Source of the DNA: Carex sylvatica
Taxonomy: Eukaryota; Streptophyta; Magnoliopsida; Poales; Cyperaceae
Assembly: GCA_964058845.1 (NCBI GenBank)
Contig: CAXKVR010000509.1
Coordinates: forward strand, 1 to 64,000
Length of the DNA: 64,000 nucleotides
Direction of reading: 5' to 3'
In this document: piece after piece, positions 33,483 through 45,430 of the stretch
How the letters are laid out: each line of letters begins with the position of its first letter
Position numbering within the stretch: position 1 is the first letter of the stretch
The notes under the pieces: generated by a model
Told to the model about the DNA's origin: nothing
What the model saw: the letters and a program-made list of their open reading frames with translations, nothing else
Databases searched by the model: none
Program-made: the position numbers and the translations under genes

Positions 33483-35785
33483 TTAATTTGGCGCCCAAAG
33501 AGAGAAGATTACCTATACCCATCGATCTAAAATTGCAAAAGTCTCCTCTTGTGTGTGTATGAAATGTTACAAATGCTCGGTAAAAAACTAAATTTTTCAG
33601 AGAAATTTTTTGAAGTCAACTCTATTAACTAAAATATATATAGTTCTAGTATCATTGCCTTCTTTGAATTTCTAATTTATTTTTTATTTACTGGTTTGAT
33701 TTGTAAGACAGGGGTGCACGTCTTCAGCCCTTTATAAAACAGGTGCAAGATCGATCTTAAATCTGATCGACATATTATGCAAGTACCCGACTTTAAAACC
33801 AGATTTACATATTATTAACCAGACTTTTATTGTTCCTCGTATTTGGAAATTAAATTACTGAATATACAATATATATTTTAGTCTTAATTTCGAAATTACG
33901 TTACTACACTCGATGCTTATGTCAGAGCCAGAGGCAAATTTGAAGACATTAACGTGGCACATTTTACTCGAAACTCTTGCAACTCTCTTCATAAGCTTTC
34001 CAGAACCGAGTCGTAATAAAATATATATATATCGAAAGTTATGCATGTTTTAATCGAATTTCAATTTGTATTTTTTTCTTGATTTTTTGGACCTAAATAT
34101 TTGTCAAGGCCGAGTAATAAATAGCTTGTCTCGAAGTAATTAAGAAGAAAAGAGGGTTGACTCTCGAAGTTGATCTCCAATTAAACTCCATCCCATCTAT
34201 ATATCAATGTTTCGCATACCTTTTTGTGATTATGTAAATTAAGATGATAGAATAAAAGAAGTCAACAGAATAATCATGAAGAAAACAATATGCACGTGTA
34301 TAAAAGGAAATATTACCATATGCTACGTATCTTAAAGATCCTCAAAAGAGAAGCACGTGTATATCGGGGTCCTTATGAAAATTACATGCATTTTACCAGC
34401 AATAACTATGAAAATCAAGGCATTCACAATTCAGATCGCATGCATAGTTATGGCACATTTGCAAGTACCCGGCAGCAGATGACAAACTCGCCGAACACAT
34501 CAAAAATCATACTGGTACCAATATTTTGAAAAAAAATATTACACGTACTCTTTGGTTAAATTTTCAAAGGGAAACAATCAACTTAATGAAAATAAGAACC
34601 AAACCAAACCAAATACTAGTATTCTTTATAAAAGAAGGTAGCAGCTCTGGTTGTCTTCGGAGTGCGGTGGAGCGAGAGGTGCAACAACGGTCGAAGCAGA
34701 TCCGAGAATGGAGCGAGAGTGGAGGATTCAGAACCAAGTGGAGCATATAATTTTCATCTCAATTGAAACACAACAGTGAGTAGATCGGACCGTCGTTGGA
34801 GCACAGCAGTGGTCGAAGAAACAGATCTGATTGTGAAGCGAGATGGAGATTAAATTTTAAAATTGAGTATGAATGTAAATATTTACTTTTATATTAATTA
34901 TATGGAGAGATATAATTTTCAATTTTGTAAATATTTTTTTCTTATCAATATATTTGTTAGTGATACTTTCAACCACTAATTATAAAAAAAAATCGTCATG
35001 ATGAAATTGAGTAATAATAACTGCACATTTTATTCGCATGTGGTTATTCGAATTTTTTTTAATAAATACTTCATGGGCAGATATAAACACCTTAGAATTC
35101 AAATATAAATATTTTTTCTAATGACTATAATTGTATAAATTGTTTCGAATAACTAAAACAGTATAATCACTTTAATTAGATAACGCAAAACATAAGGTTT
35201 AAAATAAATTAGGGAAACTAAGTCTAAATATACAGTAGATTGTTTTAATTGTGGCAGCTAATTAATACAACCCACCCAGCAAGGTCGGCGGAGTCATCAT
35301 TCTGTCATTAAAAATGATTTAAGATTAGAAAATATTTTTAATTATGGAATAAAGGAAAAAAAACGAATATGATTTGAAGACTAGCTGGAGAACACCATCG
35401 GCGAAATTAATGTACCTGCATAGGTTTCAATTATTAACCACCGCTCCCACTCAAAAATATCATTATCGGTTCATCAATCCAACACCAACGAATCATGTAA
35501 CACAACAGATCTGATAAAAGTCACCCTCTCAATGTCATTGTTCATTGAGCCAAACTAATGTCGAAGAGTCATTCAATACTAACTATACTTAAAATTTAAC
35601 CAATAGCAAAAGGAGAGCGGACATCAACGCTATTGGTTGGTTAGACCAAATAGTCGGTAAAAAGTTCAAAATTATTACAGCGTTGGTCCTGATTACATAT
35701 ACCATCTGTGTGGTAGGATATCCAATAATAAAGTGATGATAATAAATATGCTTTTCTGTAGTAGCTAGTGAGATTAGACAAAAAA
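33483..35785. other. Intergenic DNA upstream of the NLR pseudogene
   Basis: No gene is supported. A minus-strand ATG-led stretch just upstream (about 33520-33483) could be the original NLR start in another frame. About 34630-34850 is GC-richer, with GGAGCGAGA and GGTCGAAG words repeated about 120 bp apart, but has no recognisable product. The rest is AT-rich. Confidence 0.35.
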
Positions 35786-36066
35786 AATTTAAATTTTCTT
35801 GAGCCGATAATATTTTTTTTTGATAAATAAACAAATCAGACAAGTTGTTGATTTAATTTTTTTTCTAATGTTTTGATAAATAAACAGATCAGACAAGCTG
35901 TTAGTTTTTTATTTTATTTTTTAAATTTTTCGATGAATAAACAGATCAGATAATTAATTAGTTGTTGACAAAAAATCTTGTCAAGCTTGATTTTTGTCGT
36001 TACGTGAACGGTCCGTACCTTAAAAAGAAAATCAAAATAAAATTGTAAAATCTATTAAGCTTTAAG
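35786..36066 (+). repeat. Duplicated block, upstream copy of the DUF247 5' flank
   Basis: Contains three copies of GATAAATAAACAgATCAGACAA at about 55-bp spacing (35820, 35873, 35932), then CAAGCTTGATTTTTGTCGTT and CGGTCCGTACCT and AAATCTATTAAGCTTT. The same order recurs at 37449-37776 directly before the DUF247 gene. Confidence 0.85.
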
Positions 36067-36257
36067 TTTCTATAACGATTTTAAAACTGATTTAATAAAT
36101 AATAAAAAATTCAAAAATTGTAAAATTTGATCTCCAAACATATTTTATTATCAACTTAATATTGAACAGTTTAGATCGACTGTTTGAACTGTAAAAATGT
36201 AAAAATCGAAAAATTTATTTTTCGGCCAAGGAACAAATATTTTCATATTAGCCAACA

Positions 36258-36262
<5 letters not shown>

Positions 36263-36292
<30 letters not shown>
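36263..36292. repeat. (TA)n microsatellite
   Basis: About 15 uninterrupted TA dinucleotides. Confidence 0.95.
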
Positions 36293-36293
<1 letters not shown>

Positions 36294-36332
36294 CTACCTT
36301 TTTTTCTCAATTTATTGTGAAGAATAATATGC

Positions 36333-36541
36333 AGAGGCGGAGTCAAGTGCAGAGAATAGGGGGTCAACTGACTCCCATTTTTTTTGAAAATTTTATATTA
36401 AGGTGTAATTTTTTATCTAATTTAGAGTAAAATGCTATGGTATTGTAAAATTAACCCCATTCTTTATAAGAAAATTTTACATAATTGACACTCATTGTGT
36501 GATTTGACCCTCATAATTCGAAAATCTAGCTCTGCCTCTGA
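36333..36541. mobile_element. Small inverted-repeat element, possibly hAT-like
   Basis: The ends read CAGAGGC(G/A)GAG inward from both sides, a form often seen at hAT ends, with an AT-rich interior of about 209 bp. No clear 8-bp target duplication was found. Short direct copies of its flanks occur on the right (ATTTATTGTGAAGAA at about 36308 and 36582). Confidence 0.45.
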
Positions 36542-37448
36542 CCATTCTAAGAAATGAGCTATCTATACCTTTTTTTTTATCAATTTATTGTGAAGAACAG
36601 TATGATACTAAGAAATGAGCTGTCTAGATTTCATTATTTGGAAAAGCTAATCCTCCAACTTACACATTTAAAATCAAGGTCTAATGCAATTAAATTGGAT
36701 TATTCATCGGACAATCGTTAGCTAGTTTACAGCTAAACTGTACAAACTATATATAAACTATATATAGTTGTTTTTAACCAAAAAATTTATTTATAAGAAA
36801 ATGGAATAAAAAAATAAAAATAACAAATGTTGTAGGTAAAATTTAAAAAATAGAAAAAGCAGCTAGGTTTCATGGCATCCCTGCGAGAAACCAAACCATG
36901 TCTCCAAATCAGATGAAAACAAAAAATGAAAAAAAAATTATATAGTGAGATGCCATAAGCCATTCTAACCGGAAAACCCCAAAAAAAAAATGGACTGTCA
37001 TTACCCATCTCAACCAAGAAACGAAAAAAAAAACAATTTTTTTTTTTTAACTGGGATACCATAAACCATTCCGACCAACAGAAAAAAAAAAAAAAAATGA
37101 AACGCCATGACATACAATGACAACTAACACAGCTCATAAAAGACGCAGAGACATCCACTCTCATCTTATTCTTTCCTTTGCATATCTAAAAATTTTCCGG
37201 TTGGGATGGCCGAAGGCATCTCAGTTTGATAGTATTTTTTTTTTCGTTTTTTTCATGTACTGTCTTCTCATTTTTAAATTTTTCACACAGCAGTTTCTAT
37301 TTATAATTATTGTTTTTTTATTTTTCTATGAATAAAAAATTCATTGTTTTTAACGTTATCTCCAAATGATTTTGACAAACAATATATGTTCAATTTACAT
37401 TATTCTGTTTTAAAAAAAGTCAAAACTTCTACTCTCAAATAGAATAGA
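36542..37448. other. AT-rich intergenic DNA
   Basis: Long A- and T-runs (36980-37100, 37230-37250) are present, with phrases resembling ACCATTC(T/C)GACC(A/G) at about 36956 and 37065 that look like old microsatellite-rich repeats. The antisense open frame 36787-37164 is low complexity and not a gene. Confidence 0.4.
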
Positions 37449-37776
37449 TATTATCTTTTTTTCGATAAATAAACAGATCAGACAAGTTGTTGGCTTTTTT
37501 TATTTTTTCGAGCCGATAATATAATATTTTTTTTATAAATAAACAAATAAGGCAAGTTGTGGGTTTTAATTTTTTTTTAATTGTTTCGATAAATAAACAG
37601 ATCAGACAAGTTGTTGTTTTTTTTTTAGTTTTTTTTAATGAATAAAGAGATCAGTTAATTAATTAGTTGTTGACAAAAACAAAATGTCAAGCTTGATTTT
37701 TTGTCGTTGCTTGGAACGGTCCGTACCTCAAAAAGGAAATATAAATAAATATGTAAAATCTACTAAGCTTTAAAGC
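37449..37776 (+). repeat. Duplicated block forming the DUF247 promoter region
   Basis: Matches 35786-36066, with four GATAAATAAACA-type copies (about 37462, 37536, 37588, 37639) and the CAAGCTTGATTTTT .. GGTCCGTACCTC .. CTACTAAGCTTTAAAG tail. It ends about 165 bp before the DUF247 start codon, so it would form that gene's proximal promoter. Confidence 0.85.
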
Positions 37777-37942
37777 AGCTATAATAGGGAGGGATCAAAC
37801 GACATTTTTTGCATTCACCTTCCAATCCAAATTTCAGTCTCAATTACAAAGCAGACACCCAACAAAAATCCCAACTTATAGAAGCATACGCATAAAAGAA
37901 ACAAAAGAAGTACAAGAACAAGAAAGGGAGAAAGCAAGAATA

Positions 37943-39373
37943 ATGGAATATCTCTGCATTGATATTGAAGAGCCTACAGAGTCGACAAACTCAACAGTAG
38001 AAAACCTGAACTCCGACAATAATGCAGTGCCAACACAACAGCCTAATGCAGTGCAATGGGTAGAGACGTTGATAACTCAATTAGAAGAGGACTGTAATAG
38101 GTACACCCTTCCCAATCCATCGCCAACACCAAAGCCTTCAATCTTTAAGCTCAGAAACGAAGGTGATGATGAAGAGCTGTACAAGGGTCGTATTGTTTCG
38201 CTCGGTCCGTACAACCATATCCAAGGTCATGAGACGTCGCTCTTTGCAAAAAATAAAAATAAAAGGGATGTGGTCATACTGGCAGCCAAAGAGTTACAAC
38301 TCGACTTCAGGCAGTTTTTCCGATGGATATCTGAAAATATAAACAAAGTTCGAGCCTGCTATGAAGAGAATTCCTTTGAGCTGGGTGATAAAGAATTTGC
38401 TGATATGCTTCTGATTGATGGTTTTTTCATAATGGCAACAATGATGATGCTCTCACAAGGCAAATATCCTAAATTATGGAAAAAGAAGATAGACAATGCA
38501 GAACAGGCAATACAAAATGCATGTAATTGTTTTATTATTACGTCTAATCAGGAGGCACGAGAACTTTTGGGTGACTTGCTCATGCTAGAGAACCAAATTC
38601 CTTTCTTTGTGGTCGATTATTTATGGGTAAATTGCTACAAATTCATGTACATCGACGGTAATTCATTGAAGGATATTGCTCTGTCTTGCTTTGATGACTT
38701 TTATCCAAGGAGGAGCAAATCTAGAGATACGAGTCAATTCTCAGATTGTCTACACCTTCTCGATCTCTTCCACTGGTCGCGCATGCCAATCGATAGGTTT
38801 CAGAAAAAAGCGACTTACACGGAACCTTGCCTATATATTTCTACAGCGACAGAGCTTAAAGCTTCCTCGGTAACTTTCGAAAAGAAAACATCAGACTGTT
38901 CCCTTGATATTAATTTCAGTCAAAGATACTTCAGAACAAGAGGAGTGATCTCCATTCCAGAAATACAACTCTATGGATACAGCCGCCGTATTATCCAAAA
39001 CCTTGTTTCTTTCGAGCAAGCCTATGGGCTGCGGGGTTATGGCTTCACCACCTACGTGGAGTGCATGACACAACTGGTACAGACTGAGAAGGATGTGAGC
39101 ATACTGAGGAGCTCTGGCATCATTACTAGCACAGCCATGACAGATAGAGAGGTCATTGATTTTTACAGAACAATACGTGCTGGAGTCTGGGTAGAGGAGA
39201 TGCCGCCGGATCTTTACGAGTTATACATGCAAGTGAAGAATCATATTGAAGAAAAAAGGCTTCGTTGTCCCAACATATGGGTCAGTATTTCGGTGTTCAG
39301 TGTATTCATCTTGGTATTAACATTTCTGCAATCGTTTTACTCGATGCTTGATTATCATAGCCACCGCCACTAG
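37943..39373 (+). CDS. DUF247 (UPF0481) membrane-anchored protein
   Basis: Single exon of 476 residues, intact. The DUF247 domain covers about 63-440. Landmarks are an N-terminal IFKLRNEGDDEELYKGRIVS block, SLGPYNH, ADMLLIDGFFIM (the family's DGCF-like motif, about 153-164), DLLMLENQIPFFVV (about 207-220, its most conserved motif), a basic and aromatic segment, and a late FEQAYG segment. A single C-terminal membrane helix lies at about 447-464 (SVFSVFILVLTFLQSF), followed by a short tail. No signal peptide is seen. The start is the first ATG of the frame, preceded by AGAATA and an A-rich leader; a second Met is not nearby. Molecular function is unknown for most members; some act in grass self-incompatibility or sex-linked loci, but nothing here shows such a role. 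Length matches the family. Confidence 0.93.
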   Translation: MEYLCIDIEEPTESTNSTVENLNSDNNAVPTQQPNAVQWVETLITQLEEDCNRYTLPNPSPTPKPSIFKLRNEGDDEELYKGRIVSLGPYNHIQGHETSLFAKNKNKRDVVILAAKELQLDFRQFFRWISENINKVRACYEENSFELGDKEFADMLLIDGFFIMATMMMLSQGKYPKLWKKKIDNAEQAIQNACNCFIITSNQEARELLGDLLMLENQIPFFVVDYLWVNCYKFMYIDGNSLKDIALSCFDDFYPRRSKSRDTSQFSDCLHLLDLFHWSRMPIDRFQKKATYTEPCLYISTATELKASSVTFEKKTSDCSLDINFSQRYFRTRGVISIPEIQLYGYSRRIIQNLVSFEQAYGLRGYGFTTYVECMTQLVQTEKDVSILRSSGIITSTAMTDREVIDFYRTIRAGVWVEEMPPDLYELYMQVKNHIEEKRLRCPNIWVSISVFSVFILVLTFLQSFYSMLDYHSHRH

Positions 39374-39449
39374 TACAACAGAATACCTCATCAGTGTCGT
39401 TTGTGCGTGAGTCTGTTGATTGTGAGACTGTTTCTATTTATTTTTGAAC

Positions 39450-39455
39450 AATAAA
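39450..39455 (+). terminator. Polyadenylation signal of the DUF247 gene
   Basis: AATAAA lies 77 bp after the stop codon. T-rich sequence follows at 39480-39560, as usual for plant 3' ends. Confidence 0.6.
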
Positions 39456-41280
39456 AAGTGCAGCAGCCAGTTTCATTAACATGAAACCAGTTTCATTATA
39501 GCTGTTTTCTATTGCAATGTATTTCCTTGTTTTGGTTTTGTTTTTTTCATTTATTATCAGTGTTTTCCTTGTATTATGTTTGCATTTTACAAGTTTTTGT
39601 TTGTTAATGAAGTTAAATAATGTATATTGGATATACTAATTATACCTTATCCTCTCCATTTTTGAAATGTTAGATCAAATCATGTAATGCTGGATCTAAG
39701 ATATATTATTCCCTATTTACAACTATTGCTGGGTTGGATATTCACTCTTTCCCGAGTCCGATGGTCGCTCGAATCAATATTAAATGAATTTCATTGAATA
39801 AGATTAGGATAAAATTATTTCTCTTATCTCTCTTGTTGATGGGAGATAAATATTGAAATTTAATTCTTTGCTCTTATTCCACAATGGGTTCGAGTAAACG
39901 AAATTGGCTGCTCGTGTGAGATTTTATGTTCTATTATTTCGTACTTTTTATAATTGTATGTAGTTACTTTATGTTGGAACATTTATATTTAAAAAAAAAA
40001 AGTGTTAAGTAGCTAGTTTTTGAAAATATATGTTGTTTTATAAACACTTAATTAATTAATTGTTTTGTTACAGATATATTAAAATTTTGGGTGTGATTGT
40101 GTGTTATTTCAATATAATACTTGATAACAAAAATATTTTCGTACAAACACTTAGCTATTTAACATTTATATAATTTCCTTAATATTCATACGATCATATA
40201 TTTTTCTGGACATGCCTGAGAGTTGCATTGAAATGCAACGATTACCAACCATGTGACTTTTATGCCATCACCAGATACATCTTTAAAAAAAAATGTAGCC
40301 GTATATACAGACGATAAAAGGTACTACCAAATATTAAACAAACTAATAAATATTATATAAAAATATTTTTGTCACAAGTGATTAATTAAATATTAAAATC
40401 ACAGCTCAAACACATATCTTTGATGAGTATATATTAAACGCAACTTATTTGTTATTAAAGATCACACTATACATCCTAATATTTAGTTAAATTTTCAATA
40501 AATACGAATAGAGTCTAACTTGATAATACAATATGTGTGAATATTTGCTTCTTAATAAAATTTATAATATAAAACTCAATCAAGAAAAAATCTGCTTCCT
40601 TTTTAAAGAAATTAAAATAAAAAGAAAAAAGTGAATATGCTCGGCCAAACGGAACTAATTTGGCTAAAACTTATAATTCAGAATTTTTTTTAATATTAGT
40701 GTGAATTTAGTTTGTACGAATTTTAAAACAGATCAGATAGTTCAAATGTATTAACTCAAAAAAAAAAAAATTGAATTAATGCAGAGGAATACAAATTCAT
40801 AGGCTCTGGAAAGAGGTAAATATAAATATCATAAATAGAATTAATTTGGAAACGGAAACAATTAGTCACTCGCTAGTCCTTTCAATATGTTAGTTTCAAT
40901 CATAATATCATTTTAAATTTTGAAGAAAGGTGAGACAGTGCGAGCGAGAAACTGACTAGAATATAAATCACATCCAATGATTTTATTTTAACTTCTAAGT
41001 TTAAGATTTTGAACTATTAAATTTAAAAATATATATATATATGATGGAGATATAATAAATGAAGATATTTGAGCCCTCTTCTTATTTGAAACCATCCAAT
41101 TAATCAATATAACACCGCCTAGATCAATAAACTTAAAAATGTTTTCTAAAGATAAACTTAGAAATGTATGTAATTAATTAGATTGAATCAAAACTAAATA
41201 AGTCAGATGAAGTTACACAAATATATGTGCATAATTAAATAACATTCGATTAAATCCGTAAAATAAAATGGATCGTGCCA
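39456..41280. other. AT-rich intergenic DNA
   Basis: No gene. The string around 41065-41085 (TTTGAGCCCTCTTCT) and ATCACATCCAATGATTTTATTT near 40968 resemble one arm of the MITE at 41290-41684, so about 40930-41085 may be a one-armed relic of that family. Confidence 0.45.
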
Positions 41281-41289
41281 ATATTTAAT

Positions 41290-41684
41290 GAGGAGGGTTC
41301 AAATGCCTCCATTTTTTGTGTCTCCATCATGCCTTTATTTTTAAAACCTTTAATAGTTTAAAATCTAAAACTTCGAAATTAAAATAAAATTATTGAATGT
41401 GATTTATATTATTTTCTCTATGTGGTGATAAAAAATTATCATATTTTAATTTTATTTTTAATGTGAATAAATAAGTTGAAAATTTAATGTTTCTAAATTA
41501 TTCACATTAGTATACATTTTTACAAGCTCAAGATGAGAACCAAAACAAAGTTGAAATGCCATAATTTTTTACACGTGCATAGATAAAATGATGTAACTCA
41601 TATCCAATGGTATTATTTTGAATTTTAAGATTTAAATTTTGAGTTAATAAAGTTTTTAAAAATGGAGGCATTTGAACCCTCCTC
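41290..41684. mobile_element. Mutator-like MITE (395 bp)
   Basis: The arms begin GAGGAGGGTTCAAATGCCTC and run CATTTTT, bounded by a perfect 9-bp duplication ATATTTAAT (41281-41289, 41685-41693). The interior is AT-rich and non-coding. Confidence 0.88.
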
Positions 41685-41734
41685 ATATTTAATATACATT
41701 TTTTAAATGTTAGATTTCATTCCCAGCGGTTAGT

Positions 41735-42196
41735 CTAATTTTTTTATTAATAGAAAAAATAAAATTGAAATATCAATTATGGGATACACTTTCATGAAAT
41801 GTCAAAAAATAAGAAAAAATTTATAGTTTATAATATCCAGGACACTGTAGCTGGATGTTATAAACCATAACATCCAGTTAATTCGATTGTTAATGATCAC
41901 TAATTAATCAAAAATACTGTAGCTGGACGTTATGATCTATAAAGTACTAAAAAAAAGAAAGAAAAAAGAACATTGTAGCTAGACTTCATAGCCCATAACG
42001 TCTAGCTATAGTGTTTTTTGTTAATTAAAAATTATTGGTGATCAAATTAGCTGAACATTATAAATTTATAACGTGCAACAACAGTGTCGTGGACGTTACA
42101 AACTATAACATTCTTCATATTTTTTTCAAAATCTAGCGATGCGATTTCCCATTATCGATATTTTATTTTTATTTTTCCTATTAATAAAAAAATCGG
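41735..42196. mobile_element. Mutator-like MITE (462 bp), hairpin family 1
   Basis: The arms share ATTTTTTTATTAATAG with the 7028-7472 element. The interior has repeated hairpins around ACGTTATA, including GGATGTTATAAACCATAACA and GTAGCTGGACGTTATGATCT. The flanks GCGGTTAGT and ACGGTTAAC match at 6 of 9 positions, suggesting an old target duplication. Confidence 0.65.
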
Positions 42197-42205
42197 ACGG
42201 TTAAC

Positions 42206-42966
42206 ACCTACGTTGACAATTTCTCTTTAACTGGGTAAATATATTAACAGTGGAAATTTTGCTTCATGCAGCGCACTACTCATGTGCCGTGCTGTTTCGT
42301 TTATATAATTTGTGCACTGCATAAAGTTGAAACATTTTTTTTTTAAAATGATAGTGTTGTGGCATGGGAACTTGTAATTCAATCAATCTTATTTGTTTGA
42401 GAAGACGTATCATTAATTTTAGTAAGTTTTGCTCTATAGGATAAGAAAATAGTTTGAAAGAATTTATTTAGCTTCTATAGTTTGTTTATTAGTTCTCACA
42501 TAATTTTTTTATTCACACAGAGAAATGAAAATTAGTAGTCGAAAATTAAAATACAAACTGTGCATCCTGTATTCAAAACTACAACACCGCTATTCATGAA
42601 ATTGCAAACATTTTGTTTGTTTGATGATAATATTAATATTTTAATACACTATCGTATTATAGAACCGAAAAATTATTTACAAATTGAATTATTTTAATAT
42701 CTAAATCACGAGTTGTAATGATAGAATACATGTGAACTTTATGTTAGTTATTAGTTACTACAAGTGTGTGGACAGTGTGGTTACTTTTCTGGTAGGCACA
42801 AAAAATCTGTTGACTAATACAGAAAGAGAAAAGAGCAAAAAAAAAAAATATATGTATCATGTGATGTATTTTTTTTTTTTTGTAAGTTTGATAGTGTAGT
42901 AGCTATCTAGTTACAATCTCAGTACATATATCTATTCCTGTTACACTTCTTGCTCTGTTTCATCTA
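42206..42966. other. AT-rich intergenic DNA
   Basis: No gene. A short imperfect inverted pair (GCTTCATGCAGCGCAC near 42262 and GTGCACTGCATAAAG near 42312) may be a tiny MITE. A- and T-runs lie at 42839-42849 and 42869-42881. Confidence 0.4.
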
Positions 42967-43590
42967 CAGGAGATAGAATGGACCTTCTTTTAGATTCAAT
43001 TAGCTCTATCACCGTACGATTAGCATTAAGATATGTGAGCACGAAAATTGATAAAAACTCATACGGATTTTAATACGGAGTGCACGATTATTGATGCAAT
43101 TGGATGGCCAGATCACCCATCGAACCAAAGTAGGTCCAATGGGCATTGGACCTACTCCGAAGTGCATCTACAGACCACACACAGTCACACACAGTCATCT
43201 CTTACAAGTTACAAGAATATGTGCTCCACATCACGTCCCCGCGGCATTCACAGCTTTCACGGCTACCAAAAGGTAATGATTACACTTTTTTCGTTGACTG
43301 ACGCAAACTTCACACAAAAGGTGATAATTACATTTCTCTCTGGCTCTCTCTCTCTCTCCCAAATTCGCATCCTCTGAGGACATAGGAGTAGGTCCGATGC
43401 CCATTGGACCTACTTTTAGGTTCGATGCATTCTATCACCGTACGATTAGCATTAAGATTTGTGAACACGGAAATTGATAAAAACTCGCACGATTTTAATA
43501 CAGATTGCACAAATCTTGATGTATTTGGACGGTCACAACACCCATCGAACCAAAGTAGGTCCAATGGGCATCGGACCTACTCCGACTCCT
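42967..43590. mobile_element. Pair of related MITE-like units
   Basis: Two copies (about 42967-43158 and 43386-43582) share TCACCGTACGATTAGCATTA, AATTGATAAAAACTC and CCATCGAACCAAAGTAGG. The second has clear inverted ends built on GGAGTAGGTCC(G/A)ATGCCCAT. The first keeps only its right end intact. Target duplications were not resolved. Between them is a copy of the neighbouring CT-rich tandem unit. Confidence 0.6.
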
Positions 43591-43599
43591 CCTCCTCTG

Positions 43600-43852
43600 A
43601 GATGTACCGTATTCGTATTGGTTTCTACTGATAGTTAGGTGTATTTTATACACTAGCTAGGTACCTGGCTCTCTCTCTCTCTCAATTCGCATCCTCTGAG
43701 ATGTACCGTATTGGTTTCTAATGATAGTTAGGTGTATTTTATACACTAGCCAGGTACCTGGCTCTCTCTCTCTCTCAATTCGCATCTTCTGAGATGTACT
43801 GTATTGTATTGGTTTCCGTATCTTATTGGTTTCTAATGATGGTTAGGTGCTC
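43600..43852 (+). repeat. Tandem repeat, ~95-bp unit, about 2.5 copies
   Basis: Unit: GAGATGTACCGTATT, GGTTTCTAATGATAGTTAGG, TGTATTTTATACACTAG, CAGGTACCTGG, then (CT)n and AATTCGCATC. Copies start near 43600, 43698 and 43791; a CT-plus-ATTCGCATCCTCTGAG fragment also lies at 43337-43378. The palindrome AGGTACCT is in each full copy. Confidence 0.85.
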
Positions 43853-44902
43853 ATGGGAGGGTCGACTGGGGCATAAGCAGGTCACGGTATAGGGTTTATT
43901 TGTCATTTTCTATCTCAAGAGATCTAACTTTACTTTTATTGTGTATATTAAATTATCCATTCCTGCGTAGATAAAAGAGAATATAGGGTACGGGTTCACT
44001 CAGACCACTAATTAATCTTGATATTGATGCTTCTAACAACGCACTGTTAATTATTTCATATAAATGCTCTAATTTGATATTTTAATTTGGGGATTCAAGA
44101 CATAATTCAAAAGTATTCCTTGCATATTGGAGCAATTTATTTTGCTGAGGTTACTCTAATTTGGTACTAATTAGAAGTTAACAATGTAAAGATTTTTGCA
44201 ACCATATATGCTCCTACTATATGCTCCTACTTAGTTGTACTATAAATATTTTTGTCTATTTCTGATAAAAATTATAACTACATATCAGTGACAAAATTTG
44301 GTGGTACAGCTGGATAGATAGCTTTACATTTGTACGCTAATTTTGACTTTTTAAAGCATCTTCATCGTACTAGCAAAAAAATTTATAAATGTCGTTGTTA
44401 TAATTATACGTAATTTAAATATTTGAGATATGAAGCAATTGTATGTCTAAAAGTGTCATATCAAATTTTGCAATTACTAATTTTTAGGTCAATAATTACA
44501 AAATTTAGGATTGAGAGAAAAATTGTATATCAAAATGTTGTTTTACTCTTGTACCCTCTCAAAAAATTAATACAAAAGCTAATAAAAAATTAATAAAAAA
44601 ATACATTGTGTTTCTAACAATAACTCAAATAATGGAAGATATTTATTGCTAAAGTCACTCTTCCAAATTTTGTTTTAAAGCATAGTCACACCTGAAAAAT
44701 AGGTGGAGAACCGTTTTCTTGTGACTCCCGTCGCATAATTCACAGTGACCTGGGCATTAAAAATGTCTTCTTAGTACCACATCTCATGTCAGCAGTTTCT
44801 CAATAAAATATTGCCAACAAAATATTACCAACAAAAATTTCAATTTGTTTAAATGATGTACTGTACTTTCAGTGGCGGATCCTAGTGCATGCAGGGCTGA
44901 CT
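43853..44902. other. AT-rich intergenic DNA
   Basis: No gene. The phrase ATATGCTCCTACT is repeated at about 44206 and 44220. GTGGCGGATCCTAG near 44873 looks like a transposon end without a visible partner. Confidence 0.4.
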
Positions 44903-45430
44903 AATTCACGAGTTTTTTTAATAGAAAATAAAATAAAATATTGACAATAGAGAACAAATTGGCGTAATTTCGAAATATAAGTAAACTCCTATTGTTTATA
45001 ACGCCCGTGGACGTTATGGTTCATGGTAATCTAAAATCTTTAACTTAGTTCGCTAATTAAAAAATATTAACAAAAAAATCCTGAATACGCTACTGTCCAT
45101 AACGTCCGAAACCTTTTTGCCTCTCATTTTTAAAAGTTATGCGGATTTATAGAGATCAATTAATTGATATAATTATTTACATTAAACGACATCTCTATAT
45201 TCAGGGCAATTTTGTAATTTATGTCATGCGTGTATCAACTTTTGGAGAAAACAAAAAAATATCACCAGCACAATATTAAAAGGCTCAGGACGTCACTAAA
45301 AATAATGAGCAAGTCTGGACATTACGAAGAGCAACCGAGAGTTATATATCATAATGATTTTCTTATATTATGAAATTAGACGAATTAGTTCGCCATTCTT
45401 GATGTTTTTTTTATTAATAAAAAAATCGGG
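44903..45430. mobile_element. Mutator-like MITE relic, hairpin family 1
   Basis: The left arm (GAGTTTTTTTAATAGAAAAT then AATTGGCGTAATTTC) mirrors the right arm (ATTTTTTTATTAAT then AATTCGTCTAATTTC read inward). The interior again has ATAACGCCCGTGGACGTTAT hairpins. Flanks with GGGCT on both sides may be a decayed duplication; the ends are approximate. Confidence 0.55.

Noticed and set aside
36787..37164. 125-residue minus frame rich in Phe and Cys
   Set aside because: Low-complexity translation of A/T-rich repeats, no domain, no conserved start.
43048..43631. Open frames of 75-109 residues around 43 kb
   Set aside because: They read through MITE copies and CT repeats and have no domain.
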